64,000 bases of DNA from Bradyrhizobium tropiciagri (GCF_001189845.1 NZ_LFLZ01000004.1:124001-188000); one strand, 5' to 3'. Counted from the stretch's first letter, positions 44,869 through 55,751 are shown. Program-made: numbers and translations. The notes: a model not told the origin generated them from the letters alone.

Positions 44869-46947
44869 ATGACCAGTTCTGTTACCATCCAGAGCCATGA
44901 CGGCGTCGCTGTTCTCCTCGTCGATAGTCCCCCGGTCAACGCGCTTGGTATCGCGGTTCGGTATGGGCTGCGTGATGGCATGCGCGAGATCCTGGACAAT
45001 CCGGCCTACGGGGCCGTGGTCGTTGCCTGCGCCGGCCGCACCTTTGTCAGCGGTGCCGATATCAGGGAATTCGACCTCGAGATGTCGGGGCCGGGCCTCG
45101 ACGAGATCAATGCGCTGTTCGAGAACCGGTCCAAGCCGGTGGTCGCCGCGATACATGGCGTTGCGCTCGGCGGCGGGCTTGAGATCGCGATGGGCTGCCA
45201 TTTCAGGATTGCCACCCGTGAGGCAAAGCTCGGCCAGCCCGAGGTGAAGCTCGGACTCATTCCCGGCGGCGGTGGCACGCAGCGCCTGCCTCGCGCGATC
45301 GGCCCGGTGCGGGCGGTCGAACTGATCGTGTCAGGCGATCCGATCGACGGTACCGAGGCGCTGAAGCTTGGACTGATCGATGAGATCTTCGAGGGTGATC
45401 CGGTCACAGCTGGGGTCGCCTTCGCGCACAAGGTCCTGACCGAGCGCCGTCCGTTCCGGTCACTCCGCGGCGACGATTCCAAATTGGTGCCCGTCCGCGC
45501 TGATCGCAGCCTCCTGACCGAGGCCGCCGCGAAAGCCATGAAGCGCAACCGTGCTCTGGATGCACCGCAAGCTTGCGCGGAAGCGGTCGGCTGGTGCCTT
45601 GATGCTGCATTCGATGAGGCGGTCCGGCGCGAGTGGGAGCTGTTCGCCAGGCTGAAGGATGGCGCGCAGTCGAAGGCGCTGCGCCATGTTTTCTTCGCCG
45701 AGCGCAACAGCAGCAAGATTACTGGCGTCGCGGCCGACGTTCGCCCGCGCAAGGTGAACTCCGTTGCGGTGATCGGGGCGGGAACGATGGGCGGCGGCAT
45801 CGCCATGTCGTTCGCCAACGCCGGCATCCCTGTGAAGCTCGTCGAGGTGGCCCAGGACGCGCTCGATCGCGGCTTGTCCACGGTCCGAAAGAACTATGAA
45901 TCGACGGCCGCGCGCGGCGGCATGTCCATGGATGATGCCGCCCGTCGCGCCGCCCTGATCACCGGGGCGATCGGGCTCGAGCAGGTCGCCGATGCCGATC
46001 TCGTCGTCGAGGCGTTGTTCGAGACCATGCAGATCAAGAAGGATGTCTTCGAGAGGCTCGACAAGCTTGCCAAGCCCGGCGCGATCCTGGCGACCAACAC
46101 CTCCTTCCTCGACGTCAATGCCATCGCCGCGATGACCAAGCGGCCGTACGACGTGGTCGGGATGCACTTCTTCAGCCCGGCGAACATCATGAAGCTGTGC
46201 GAGATCGTGCGCGGGGCGCAGACCGCGCCGGACGTGCTGGCGACGGCGGCTGCCGTCGCACGTCGTATCGCCAAAGTGCCGGTCGTCGTCGGCGTCTGCC
46301 ATGGCTTTGTAGGCAACCGGATGCTGCTCGTCCGCATCGCGCAGGCGCGCAAGATGCTGCTCGAAGGCGCGTTGCCGCAACAGGTCGATGCGGTCGCCAC
46401 GAAGTTCGGCATGATGGGGCCGTTTGCGATGAGCGATCTGGCGGGCCTCGATATCGGCTGGCGCTCGCGCAAGGATTCCGGCGAGACATCGCCGATCGAG
46501 GACGCGCTCTGTGAGGGCGGCCGCTTCGGGCAGAAGACCGGCGCGGGCTACTACCGCTACGAGCGGGGCTCGCGCTCGCCGACCCCCGATCCGGAGGTGG
46601 ACGCGCTGATCCTCGATACCAGCCGCCGCCTCAACATCACCCGCCGCGACATCAGCGACACGGAAATCCACGAGCGGCTGATCTATCCGATGATCAACGA
46701 GGGCGCGCGGATTCTCGACGAGGGGATCGCGGAGCGCGCAGGCGACATCGATGTCGTCTGGCTCTATGGCTATGGCTGGCCGGCGCAGACTGGCGGTCCG
46801 ATGTTCATCGCTGACCAGACGGGGCTTGCCATCGTCGCCGAGCGCCTCCGCTATATGGCCGGTCTCGACATGGACGAGACGCTGCGTCCCGCCCCGCTCA
46901 TGGAGCGGCTCGCGATGGCGGGCGGCACCTTCGCATCGTTAAAGTAG
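44869..46947 (+). CDS. Bifunctional enoyl-CoA hydratase/3-hydroxyacyl-CoA dehydrogenase
   Basis: A 692-residue FadB/FadJ-type multifunctional protein. Residues 1-190 are a crotonase domain (AGRTFVSGADIREFDLEM, IHGVALGGGLEIAMGCHF, GLIPGGGGTQRLPRAIG with the catalytic Glu before it), and residues about 295-570 are the dehydrogenase (VIGAGTMGGGIAMSFANAG, HFFSPANIMKLCEIVRG, GFVGNRM), followed by a second dehydrogenase C-terminal domain. It performs hydration and oxidation in beta-oxidation. It starts seven bases after the SDR stop, in one operon with the thiolase. Confidence 0.94.
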   Translation: MTSSVTIQSHDGVAVLLVDSPPVNALGIAVRYGLRDGMREILDNPAYGAVVVACAGRTFVSGADIREFDLEMSGPGLDEINALFENRSKPVVAAIHGVALGGGLEIAMGCHFRIATREAKLGQPEVKLGLIPGGGGTQRLPRAIGPVRAVELIVSGDPIDGTEALKLGLIDEIFEGDPVTAGVAFAHKVLTERRPFRSLRGDDSKLVPVRADRSLLTEAAAKAMKRNRALDAPQACAEAVGWCLDAAFDEAVRREWELFARLKDGAQSKALRHVFFAERNSSKITGVAADVRPRKVNSVAVIGAGTMGGGIAMSFANAGIPVKLVEVAQDALDRGLSTVRKNYESTAARGGMSMDDAARRAALITGAIGLEQVADADLVVEALFETMQIKKDVFERLDKLAKPGAILATNTSFLDVNAIAAMTKRPYDVVGMHFFSPANIMKLCEIVRGAQTAPDVLATAAAVARRIAKVPVVVGVCHGFVGNRMLLVRIAQARKMLLEGALPQQVDAVATKFGMMGPFAMSDLAGLDIGWRSRKDSGETSPIEDALCEGGRFGQKTGAGYYRYERGSRSPTPDPEVDALILDTSRRLNITRRDISDTEIHERLIYPMINEGARILDEGIAERAGDIDVVWLYGYGWPAQTGGPMFIADQTGLAIVAERLRYMAGLDMDETLRPAPLMERLAMAGGTFASLK

Positions 46948-46991
46948 CCACGTGGGAAGACGTAGGCATCACGCAGGAAGAATGATTCAAG

Positions 46992-47291
46992 ATGGTCTAT
47001 GTAATTGCGACGCTGACGGTGAAACCGGAAATGAAGGCTGAGCTGTTCGCCGCAGCCAACGACGCCATCGCCGGTACAAGGCAGGAGAAGGGTAATGTCT
47101 CCTATGAGCTCTTCGAAAGCACCACCGATCCGAACAAGCTCGTGTTCGTCGAGGAGTGGGAGTCGGCGGAATACCTGCCGCTGCACTCGAAGACCGATCA
47201 CATGCGCGCATTCGGCCGCGTCGCCGTCAAATGCTTTGCTGCGCCGGTGCAGGTCCAAATCATCACCCCGGAGAAGGTCGAGAAGCGGTAA
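46992..47291 (+). CDS. Antibiotic biosynthesis monooxygenase (ABM) domain protein
   Basis: A 99-residue ferredoxin-like-fold ABM protein: VIATLTVKPEMKAELFAAA, EKGNVSYELFES and LVFVEEWESAEYLPLHSKTDHM are the classical strand-helix landmarks, with conserved His and Trp. Members act as small monooxygenases on quinol-like compounds, or as homologues of unknown role. It follows the FadB-like gene by 44 bases and precedes a nitronate-monooxygenase-like gene by 40, so it is likely co-transcribed. Confidence 0.86.
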   Translation: MVYVIATLTVKPEMKAELFAAANDAIAGTRQEKGNVSYELFESTTDPNKLVFVEEWESAEYLPLHSKTDHMRAFGRVAVKCFAAPVQVQIITPEKVEKR

Positions 47292-48314
<1,023 letters not shown>

Positions 48315-48367
48315 GCTGACGGGTTCATTCGGGTTGACTTTGAAAGAAACACCCCAACTGGTAGGGA

Positions 48368-49162
48368 TTGAAGAACTTGCTCAAGATCAGCGACAGAGGG
48401 CATGTCAGAACAATCGCTCTGAATCGCCCGGAGAAAAAGAACGCGCTTAGTGAGGCCCTTGCGTGGGCCGTTGTTCGTGCGGTGGACGACGCTGCTCAGG
48501 ATGACGATGTTTGGATCGTTGCCATTACAGGATCGGGCGACTCGTTCTGCTCGGGGCTTGACCTTTCCGAACCCGAGCGATTCTCACCTTTCTCGCCGCA
48601 GAACGCTCAGCTGGACGACCTTGGTTGGGTAGGCCACTTCCTGCTTTCAATCCGAAAGCGATGCGACAAGCCCGTTGTGGGTGGGATAAATGGCGTCGCG
48701 GTGGGAGCCGGGCTTGGCCTTGCAATGGCGACCGATGTGCGGCTTGTGAGCCGAAGTGCTCGCCTCATGGCAGGGTATACCCGCATTGGTGGCTCGCCCG
48801 ATGCGGGACTAACGATCACGCTTCCGCAGGCAATGGGGTACGAACGCGCGATGCGGTTCATGGCGGAGAACCGCAGCTTGACGGGCGAGGAGGCCGTCAC
48901 TTGGGGGTTGGCGGGCGAAGTGATCGACGAGGATAAGTTCGCGGCCCGCCTGGAAGCCTATTGCGACGAGCTCGGCGCCTGGTCACCGATCACCCTGCGT
49001 CTATTGAAGCGAGGTCTGGTCAGTGCTTGCGGTGCAGTCGACATGGAGCATCAGCTTCGCTTCGAAGTTGCAAACATTCGCCGCGCCTTCGCAAGCCAGG
49101 ACGCCCAAGAGGCCCGGCGTGCGTTCGCCGAGAAACGAGTGCCTAGATTCGCCGGAAAATGA
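48368..49162 (+). CDS. Enoyl-CoA hydratase/isomerase family protein
   Basis: A 264-residue crotonase with LNRPEKKNALSEALAW, the oxyanion loop GSGDSFCSGLDLSEP, INGVAVGAGLGLAMATDVRLV, and the C-terminal AFAEKRVPRFAGK. The first glutamate position of hydratases is not obvious. TTG start at 48368; codons show more A/T than the preceding genes, and it and the next gene may have a different origin. It precedes the MDR gene by 23 bases. Confidence 0.87.
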   Translation: MKNLLKISDRGHVRTIALNRPEKKNALSEALAWAVVRAVDDAAQDDDVWIVAITGSGDSFCSGLDLSEPERFSPFSPQNAQLDDLGWVGHFLLSIRKRCDKPVVGGINGVAVGAGLGLAMATDVRLVSRSARLMAGYTRIGGSPDAGLTITLPQAMGYERAMRFMAENRSLTGEEAVTWGLAGEVIDEDKFAARLEAYCDELGAWSPITLRLLKRGLVSACGAVDMEHQLRFEVANIRRAFASQDAQEARRAFAEKRVPRFAGK

Positions 49163-49185
49163 TGCTCGCGATTTGAGAGGAAGAC

Positions 49186-50163
49186 ATGCGCGTAGTTCAA
49201 ATCTCATCATTCGGGGAGCCGGCTGAGGTAGCCAAACTTGTGGAGCTACCAGATCCGGGCCTCCCCGGGCTGGACGAGGCATTGGTACAGGTCGAATATT
49301 CGCCGATAAATCCGGCCGATTTGCTGCAGATCCGAGGGCTCTACGGCGTACGACCGAAACTGCCGGCCATCGTTGGAAGCGAAGCCGTCGGATGCGTCGT
49401 CGCGCTTGGGGCTCGCGTAAAGCACATGGCACTGGGCGATCGAGTTCTACTGCCGTTTGGAAGAGCTGCGTGGCAGGAGACTGTTCTTGTCCCGGCGAAA
49501 GACCTCTTCGTGGTGCCTCTAGAAGGAGATCCTAAGCAGCTGTGTATGCTCGCTGTGAATCCACCGACCGCCGCATTGATGTTGAAGAGCTTTGTGCCCC
49601 TGTCCCGGGGCGACTGGATCATACAAAATGCCGGTAACTCCGGAGTCGGTCGAGCGATTGCAGCTTTCGCGCGCGAATGGGGTCTTCGTCTTGTCAGCGT
49701 CGTCAGGCGAGAGTCGCTGGTCAGTGAATTGAAAGAGACGGGCAGTGAGATTGTTTTGATCGAGGGGCGGGATCTTGCGGCTCGCGTCGCAGAGACGACG
49801 AATAGAGCGCAAATTAAGCTTGGGCTAGACGCGCTTGCAGGCGAAGCTGGATTTTCACTCGCGACGACGCTCGCGCCCGGCGCTACAATGGTTGTGTACG
49901 CGGCGCTCAGCGGCAAACCTTCGTCGGTCAATCCGCTGAGCATTGTTTTTCGAAGCCTAACTGTGCGGGGTTTTTGGCTGGGAGACGACAGCTTCAATGG
50001 CTCACCGGCCTATCAGGAGGCGCTTCGCGCAGGCGCAGATCTTGTGGAGAGCGGAAAGCTACAGGTGCCGATTGCCGCGACCTATCCATTGGGTCGTATC
50101 AATGAGGCAATTAAGCACGCCCAATCAGGTGGCAAGGTACTGTTGGAGCTTGGTGGGCGATAG
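49186..50163 (+). CDS. MDR-family enoyl-thioester reductase-like protein
   Basis: A 325-residue zinc-free medium-chain dehydrogenase/reductase. The N-terminal GroES-like domain shows YSPINPADLLQIRGLYG and GSEAVGCVVALG; the nucleotide domain reads WIIQNAGNSGVGRAIAAFA, the QNaxNSGVG pattern of mitochondrial-type 2-enoyl thioester reductases (MECR/ETR), and lacks zinc-binding cysteines. It would reduce 2-enoyl thioesters with NADPH. Preceded by AGAGGAAG and in line with the crotonase gene. Confidence 0.87.
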   Translation: MRVVQISSFGEPAEVAKLVELPDPGLPGLDEALVQVEYSPINPADLLQIRGLYGVRPKLPAIVGSEAVGCVVALGARVKHMALGDRVLLPFGRAAWQETVLVPAKDLFVVPLEGDPKQLCMLAVNPPTAALMLKSFVPLSRGDWIIQNAGNSGVGRAIAAFAREWGLRLVSVVRRESLVSELKETGSEIVLIEGRDLAARVAETTNRAQIKLGLDALAGEAGFSLATTLAPGATMVVYAALSGKPSSVNPLSIVFRSLTVRGFWLGDDSFNGSPAYQEALRAGADLVESGKLQVPIAATYPLGRINEAIKHAQSGGKVLLELGGR

Positions 50164-50384
50164 ATAGGTGTTGGCCGTTTCTGCTTAGGACCGGCAAGCC
50201 GAAGCGTCAATGAAACCAAGCACAAGAGGAAATTGCTAACCGATGGGTAGGTGCGGCTACACGGTAGAAGCTGCCGAGTTCTACGGTGGATACGGGCGAG
50301 ACCGTTCTGCCAACAAGTGGAGAGCCGGTTCGCGAAAGGCTTGACTATCGTCGCCGGTGACCGAGTCCAACTTCATCTTAAAAC

Positions 50385-50525
50385 GGCATGGGATTGTGGC
50401 TAACAATCTGCCGTTCAATCGTCGAAGCGCATGGCGGACGCCTGTGGGTCAGCGCGTGTGAGCCGCGCGAGGTTCTCTTTCAGTTTGCGAGTCCTGTCTG
50501 GCGTCATGATCAACCGAATCTGTGT
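50385..50525 (+). pseudogene. C-terminal fragment of a sensor histidine kinase
   Basis: Codons read GMGLWLTICRSIVEAHGGRLW and then VSACEPREVLFQF, the G2-box end of a HATPase domain (usually GxGLxxxICRSIVExHGGRxW). No N or F box, phosphoacceptor or sensor precedes it. The remainder of 50164-50622 contains nothing I can support. It is a leftover of a deleted two-component gene. Confidence 0.75.
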
Positions 50526-50622
50526 TTCATGGCGGACGGCAGTCAGGCCGGTGCTAATCCGCTCCGCTCCCATATTGAGTTGGGGATAGGCGGGCCGAAA
50601 CGTCTGGTTGGGGAACGGCGGA

Positions 50623-50775
50623 TCAGCCGTTATAGTTGCCCGCTGCTACGCGCAGAATATCCGAGCGATGAAGGCCGATGTCGGCCAATTCGCGATCGCT
50701 GAATTGGGATAGCTCGGCGATATTGCGCCGACGGTTCCCGAACGCCTTGATCATGTGGATGAGCGAAAGCAACAT
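50623..50775 (-). CDS. DUF1127 small protein
   Basis: A 50-residue arginine-rich protein: MLLSLIHMIKAFGNRRRNI, then AELSQFSDRELADIGLHRSDIL. This is the DUF1127 (YjiS-like) pattern, with the conserved LxxLSDRxLxDIGLxRxDI core. These small proteins are associated with RNA turnover and phosphate/nutrient responses in alphaproteobacteria. The ATG at 50775 is preceded by AAAAGGAGAC. It is shorter than many ORF filters allow. Confidence 0.82.
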   Translation of the reverse strand: MLLSLIHMIKAFGNRRRNIAELSQFSDRELADIGLHRSDILRVAAGNYNG

Positions 50776-51053
50776 TGGTAAGTCTCCTTTTCGGTCGATT
50801 CAGCTCTCGAAAAATGCGGTTTTCCAACGCATCCAGCTTAAAGACGATCGTGATCAGCGGTTCAATTGGACGCCGGTGGTCGTCGGACGCACCGAAGGGG
50901 AACGGAACGATACAAAAATTTATGACACTCTGGTCGTGACCGCGCACCGACGATGTTCTCGGCCATCAATGCCACCGCTGATGCGACATCGAGCTGGAAC
51001 GAAAACGCCGCCGCCATGCGCAAGGTCGCGGCGCTCGTGCGACGCGGTTGAGC

Positions 51054-51215
51054 CTAACGCCTGCCGTGCTGGTCTTGATCGTAGGCCTGCAGTATGCGGA
51101 CAAAATCGGCCATGCTGGATTGATCCCGACCTTCGGTCACAGCCGCAACCTGAACATCGGACGCGGGCTGGCTCCGTTGCCAAAACTGGATTAGGAGATC
51201 GGCGATGTTTCTCAT
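51054..51215 (-). CDS. Small protein of unknown function
   Basis: A 53-residue frame, MRNIADLLIQFWQRSQPASDV at the N-terminus, with GGAGAGT nine bases before the ATG. It begins like a DUF1127 relative (short hydrophobic helix) but has no DRxLxDIG core. Real translation is plausible because of the ribosome-binding site, but no family is recognised. Confidence 0.45.
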   Translation of the reverse strand: MRNIADLLIQFWQRSQPASDVQVAAVTEGRDQSSMADFVRILQAYDQDQHGRR

Positions 51216-51666
51216 GGCGTACTCTCCGCAGCCAACTGTGACGGTAGACACCAATTACTGGAGCGGCGACGCGGGCTCGATCGGGAGAAAGGTCGGCGGG
51301 CGCTACGCCGCCGGCCTTTTCCTGCAACTGCCGGCTCGCAGGCCGGTTCCGTTGCGCTTCACTCCGCATTCATGGATAGCAGCGAGTACCTGATGGAGCC
51401 ATTGCGCGCGGGTATCAAGCGATCGGACCAAGGAACGCTCGGGCTAGTGCATCGGTATAAATCGACTAGACGTTGGTTTAGTCCCAGGTCACCTGGCATG
51501 CTCGGCCGCGCCAACCGGGCGACAGAGCGCCGCAACGAACCGCTTTGTCGCATAGGCCTCCTGCCGCCAATCCGCGCTCTTAAGCCAAGGTCCAAATCAG
51601 ACTCGCATTCCGACGCCGCGATAGGCACTTGCATTTGGTTGGTGGCGAAGGAAGGGAGTGCTATCG

Positions 51667-52384
51667 TGAGATTTGCGGCCGTCAGCGGCGGCGCGACCCA
51701 GTTGTCGATCACCGCGCCGCCGTAGGCGTTGTTTGGCTTCTCCGCTCCCAGCAGGTTGCGCGGCGTATGGCAGGCGCCGCAGTGGCTCAAGCCCTGCGCG
51801 AGGTAGCGCCGCGATTCCACTCCGCACTCCTGGTGACATCCGGTTCGAAGCGCCCGAGCCGGAAAACAGCAGCTTCCATCCCACCTGCAGGTAGCGGATG
51901 TTGAACGGAAATGGGATGCCGTTCGGCTGCCGCGTCGCATAGACTGGAGTTCTGGTCATGAAGTAGGCGTAGAGAGTGTGTACGTCATCATCGGAGAACT
52001 TGGCGAAATGGTCGTAGTAGAACACCGGAAGGAGATGCGAGCTGTCACGTGAAACGCCCTTCTGCATCGCGCGCGCGAAGGCCGCTTTCGACCAGGTGCC
52101 GATGCCGGTCTCCGGATCGGGCGTGATGTTGGTCGAATAGATCACGCCAAACGGGGTTTCCATTCCGTAGCCGCCGGCGAACCTCTCTCCACCGTTCCGC
52201 GTGTGACAGGCTGCGCAATAGCCGCCGCCCGCACGAGTTCGCCCCTTCGCGACCAATTCCGGCGCAAAGCTTGCCGACGCGGAAGGGACGACCGGGACAA
52301 GGGCCGGTCGCCACGCCAACGCGCCAAATCCGCAAGCCCGAGACATCCGAGTGCAACGGTCGCGATAAGCAGCTTCCTGAACAC
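51667..52384 (-). pseudogene. Cytochrome c (alcohol-dehydrogenase-type), frameshifted and truncated
   Basis: A broken membrane-anchored multiheme cytochrome c. The signal-like start MFRKLLIATVALGCLGLAD (from 52384) leads by a frameshift near 52320 into FGALAWRPALVP and the first heme site GGYCAACHTRNGGERFAGG, then YSTNITPDPETGIGTWSKAAF. A second frameshift near 51860 brings the second heme site HCGACHTPRNLLGAEK and ends at GGAVIDNWVAPPLTAAN near 51667; the third heme domain is absent. Such subunits pass electrons from periplasmic dehydrogenases to the respiratory chain. Two frameshifts plus a 3' truncation show true decay. Confidence 0.85.
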
Positions 52385-52411
52385 GACGACGTCCTAAAGC
52401 CACCCTTGCGG

Positions 52412-52597
52412 TTAGGGCGCGCGCGCAATTCGCCAATAGGCGATCAACGCAACGACGAGCGCAAGGAGCGTCCATATGATGGCGTCGATGCCCGGCAACA
52501 TGCTCAATCCGTGCGGATGCACATGTGGCACGAGTGATTCATGAGCTTGAGCCGGCATGCTGAATGCGGGCAGAAGCAGTGCGATGATTCGTTTCAT
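52412..52597 (-). CDS. Small exported or membrane protein near DyP cluster
   Basis: A 61-residue protein with signal-like MKRIIALLLPAFSMPAQAHES, a histidine-rich PHVHPHG segment and a C-terminal membrane helix (IDAIIWTLLALVVALIAYW). Its ATG overlaps the stop of the DUF4331 fragment (TGATG), so it belongs to the DyP operon. Possibly a metal-binding membrane peptide; family not recognised. Confidence 0.6.
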   Translation of the reverse strand: MKRIIALLLPAFSMPAQAHESLVPHVHPHGLSMLPGIDAIIWTLLALVVALIAYWRIARAP

Positions 52598-52833
52598 CAG
52601 ATCACCTGATCTGACATGTTTGGCGACGAGCTTCGACGCAGTGTCTCGGTCTCGCCTTTTGCGGAGTTCTCGACTACCACCTCGCTGATCTGAATGATCG
52701 GCGTCACATCAGTGAAGACGCATGCGGCGAGGACGGTGTGCGCTGGACTCTCCGGACTCATAAACGCGAAGAGGTCGGTGAGATCGGCCGCAGGCTCGCT
52801 GATCGATCGCGGGCCGTCAACGTGATCGGACAT
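52597..52833 (-). pseudogene. Truncated DUF4331-like protein
   Basis: A 78-residue frame whose first 40 residues, MSDHVDGPRSISEPAADLTD then LFAFMSPESPAHTVLAACVF, match the start of DUF4331 proteins (usually 250-500 residues). The remainder (TDVTPIIQISEVVVENSAKG...) does not continue the family and soon stops, so the gene was clipped and joined to unrelated sequence. It overlaps the DyP gene end by 17 bases. A short functional derivative cannot be excluded. Confidence 0.65.
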
Positions 52834-54217
52834 CGTCAGCCTCCATCATCGGCTTTAAGTCTGCGATCCATCGCAGTGCGCGCAGCCCAGGCATGAAGCA
52901 GTATTCACCGCCGCGGACGGAAACGAAGCTCGGCAGCCCTTGCAGACGACGCCGAACCGGAACCTTGGGAATGGTGAAGACACCCTCGCCATCGTTGTTG
53001 CCGATGAGCGGATCCTGCTCGGTTCCATGACTGATGAAGTTGCCGTCAGTGACCCACTGCGACTGCACAAACTCGAACTGCCGTTGCAGGTGCGCACCGA
53101 TCAGGAGGAACACACCGCCCCGCTCGGCGCCGTCGTCTTCCAGCACGCCGTCAGGCAGTGGCGATCCATAATTGGTGCCACGACGTAGAAAGTGATGGAG
53201 ATTGGTGGCGACGACGTCGTCTTTCAGGGCATCGCGCGGATTGACGCGACGGATGTGCGCGCTGAACGGGCACTTCAATCCCTTCTTATCATCTGCATAT
53301 CTGAAATTATTGTTGCGGTTCGCATCACCTCCAAGCGAGGGATCGTCGTGGTCGGGCGTCAGCACCAATGGCGCACCGCTGCGCCATCGACCTACCATTT
53401 TGGCGGCGAGCAGTTCCTCTTCCTCGGGTGAGGATGCTTGCGCGCGCAGGTATTTGCGAAACGCCGCGACATCCATGTAGAATTTGCGGATGGCGACGAA
53501 GGTGCCGTTGCGACGCAGCTCCAGAGGAATCGGGACGTTGGCCGTTTCCCCGCGCTCGTCGGGATAGCCCATGACGAACTCGCCGGGCTTGATTGATGGT
53601 TCTTCTCTGGTGGTTGCCGCTGGACCGCTTCCTTCAACGTGAGGATTGTGCAGTCCATCCTTGAAGCCGAATGGGTTGCGTCCTTCCGGCAGTTCGCCAA
53701 ATGCCATGCGATACACAACCGCAATTTGCGGGAGGTCGTGATGACTCTTGCGCGCGATCTCCAAGACTTCCTGCAGGTCTTGATTGCCTTTTGCGTATAT
53801 CGCCAAGGCGACGTGCACGTCGGGTGTGCCGAACGGATATTCCCAGTTGGCCGGCGCATTGGCACCGAAATCATGCAGGATCGCGGCGCGCGCCGCCATG
53901 CCCTGTCGGAATTCGATCGGAAAACTGTCCAAGGACGCTTGTGGCACGCCCAACGCCTTGAGCCCCTCGAACGTGAACGCAATGCCCAACCAGCCGAGCG
54001 CTGATGGCGCCCACCATTCGTCAGCGGGAGCGATATGAGGAAGGACCCGGCGCAGCATTTCCCGTCCTTGCTCGGCGTTGCCTATGCGTAGAACGACGTA
54101 TTCTCCGCAGTATGGTTTGGGACGCGGTCGCAGAACGGTTGCCTGAATGTCGCTCGTTTCGAGCGCCGGCGCGCGCATCGAAAGAGTCTCGCCGGCGGAT
54201 TCCTTAATGGACAACAT
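52817..54217 (-). CDS. DyP-type peroxidase
   Basis: A 466-residue dye-decolourising peroxidase family protein. The catalytic GxxDG motif is NPFGFKDGLHNPHVEG, and the heme-binding C-terminal part has KCPFSAHIRRVNPRDAL, with the conserved His and Arg-rich segment, then HHFLRRGTNYG and GVFLLIGAHLQRQFEFVQSQW. No signal peptide. ATG 54217 follows AAGGA. It heads a short operon with the truncated DUF4331 frame and the small histidine-rich protein; the 208-residue protein upstream probably belongs too. Confidence 0.9.
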   Translation of the reverse strand: MLSIKESAGETLSMRAPALETSDIQATVLRPRPKPYCGEYVVLRIGNAEQGREMLRRVLPHIAPADEWWAPSALGWLGIAFTFEGLKALGVPQASLDSFPIEFRQGMAARAAILHDFGANAPANWEYPFGTPDVHVALAIYAKGNQDLQEVLEIARKSHHDLPQIAVVYRMAFGELPEGRNPFGFKDGLHNPHVEGSGPAATTREEPSIKPGEFVMGYPDERGETANVPIPLELRRNGTFVAIRKFYMDVAAFRKYLRAQASSPEEEELLAAKMVGRWRSGAPLVLTPDHDDPSLGGDANRNNNFRYADDKKGLKCPFSAHIRRVNPRDALKDDVVATNLHHFLRRGTNYGSPLPDGVLEDDGAERGGVFLLIGAHLQRQFEFVQSQWVTDGNFISHGTEQDPLIGNNDGEGVFTIPKVPVRRRLQGLPSFVSVRGGEYCFMPGLRALRWIADLKPMMEADDVRSR

Positions 54218-54281
54218 GCGAGCATCCTTTCAGGAGTCCGGTCCATTGCGGACCGGACTCTGAGCGAATGATGAGCGTCGG

Positions 54282-54908
54282 CTATTGAATCTTGTCGAGG
54301 AACTCTTCAGCGGCCTTGCCGATGCGCTTCAGGCGCTGGATGTCCCTCACGGTGAGATCCGGATGGGCGACGTACCAGCCGACCGCCGGGATCTGGTATT
54401 TGGCAATCCAGTCCTTTACCTCGGGGTTGCGAATGCCTGGCCAGCCTTCGCATGCCGAGAAGAGGACGTCCAGGCCGTCGGGAATCGTCGCCGCGAAGTC
54501 GCCGATGTAGGGGTCCCACTCGCCGTCGTAGGCAGTGGCGAAGAGCAACTTCGTGTCGTTGTCCAGAAAGACGAAGCGCATATCATGGACGGTGCCGACC
54601 CTGTCCGTGTCGCTGAAGTCGCCGTTGCGCAATTCCAGCAGCGCGCGCAACCGCTCGGCTCCGCCCGGCGCGAATGGGACGATGAAGAGCAGCTCAGAAA
54701 CCTTGCCCTGACGGCTGCCGACCCGGCCAGCGCTTGACATCCGGGTCGCAGGCTCGCGCCGTGATGATCCCGACTTCAGCTCACGGATTAGGGTCTCCAA
54801 TGCGGTTTTGCCCACCTCTGGGCCAGTCGCATAGAGCTCGCGCACCCTCGCGATCTTTTTCTCGACCGCCTGATCCGATTCCGGCCTTGTCGGTGTTTGC
54901 GTTGTCAT
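54282..54908 (-). CDS. Conserved protein upstream of DyP peroxidase
   Basis: A 208-residue cytosolic protein. Recognisable stretches are ELLFIVPFAPGGAERLRALL, VHDMRFVFLDNDTKLLFATAYDGEWDPYI and GWYVAHPDLTVRDIQRLKRIGKAAEEFL. I recall similar proteins beside DyP-type peroxidases and DUF4331 proteins, but no function is established to my knowledge. Paired ferredoxin-like folding is plausible. ATG 54908 follows CGGAGAA. It precedes the DyP gene by 64 bases on the same strand. Confidence 0.75.
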   Translation of the reverse strand: MTTQTPTRPESDQAVEKKIARVRELYATGPEVGKTALETLIRELKSGSSRREPATRMSSAGRVGSRQGKVSELLFIVPFAPGGAERLRALLELRNGDFSDTDRVGTVHDMRFVFLDNDTKLLFATAYDGEWDPYIGDFAATIPDGLDVLFSACEGWPGIRNPEVKDWIAKYQIPAVGWYVAHPDLTVRDIQRLKRIGKAAEEFLDKIQ

Positions 54909-55751
54909 GTCGGTATTCTCCGTTCGGTTTAGATGCTCGGTTGCCGTCACGGTTGCCTTCTCGCTTTGACGTGACCAACAGCTAGATGATGATCGTCAGT
55001 CAAATATTTGACCCACGTGTGCCATTGTCGCGAGTAAAGGCCGGCAAACCGCGCCAAATTGTTGCGAAGGAGAGGGCGGAAGAAGCAGACACGCTCGATC
55101 AGACAAGACAAACCGGCAGCTGGCATTTTTCAGGCGATGCGCTACGAGCGAGAGAGGCGCGCCCACGGCGCACGTTAGGATTGGCGAACCGAACTCAGTT
55201 CGGTGGACGGATGCCGGAGGCTGATGGATGGCACCGCATTCGCTGAATACTCGGACGGCGAATCCGGCGAATTTTAAGTCTTGTGGGAGGACGAATGCCG
55301 ACTTTGTGGATGTCGGAAGCGCGGGTCGTCTGGTTGGTCAATAGAACCGCCCGAACGTCCGCCAACAGGGATGCGAAGCCCTGCCTCCACCACCGTTTTG
55401 CGATAGCGCAGAAGTCCTTTAGAAACACGGTCTTCGAACCGTCGGAAGAAAACTGGCGGTGGAACATCACGGTGGAGCGCCGGGCTGATCTAGGTTGCGA
55501 TCAATGCGACGTTGATCAACGGGAATCCGGCGTCGAATTCACGCGGTGATCGAGTCGATGCAAATGCTGAAGATCCCGGTGCGTATCGCCGAAACTCTGT
55601 ACGTCAGTAGGTCTTAAGGATCGTCGGCCCACTGGCATCCGCGTGCTTCTTTGCCCGAGCAGGATTTCTCTCAATTGCTTGATTACGGGGGCTCAAGTGC
55701 CTCGAGTTTCGCGGCTACTTGCGGATCCGGAATACCTTCGCGGCCACCTGA
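54909..55751. other. Gene-poor gap between DyP cluster and LysR gene
   Basis: About 840 bases with no supported gene on either strand. Several short frames exist (for example a 91-codon reverse frame around 55195-55470) but none has a ribosome-binding site or family resemblance. The promoter of the DyP operon is expected just right of 54908. Confidence 0.45.
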
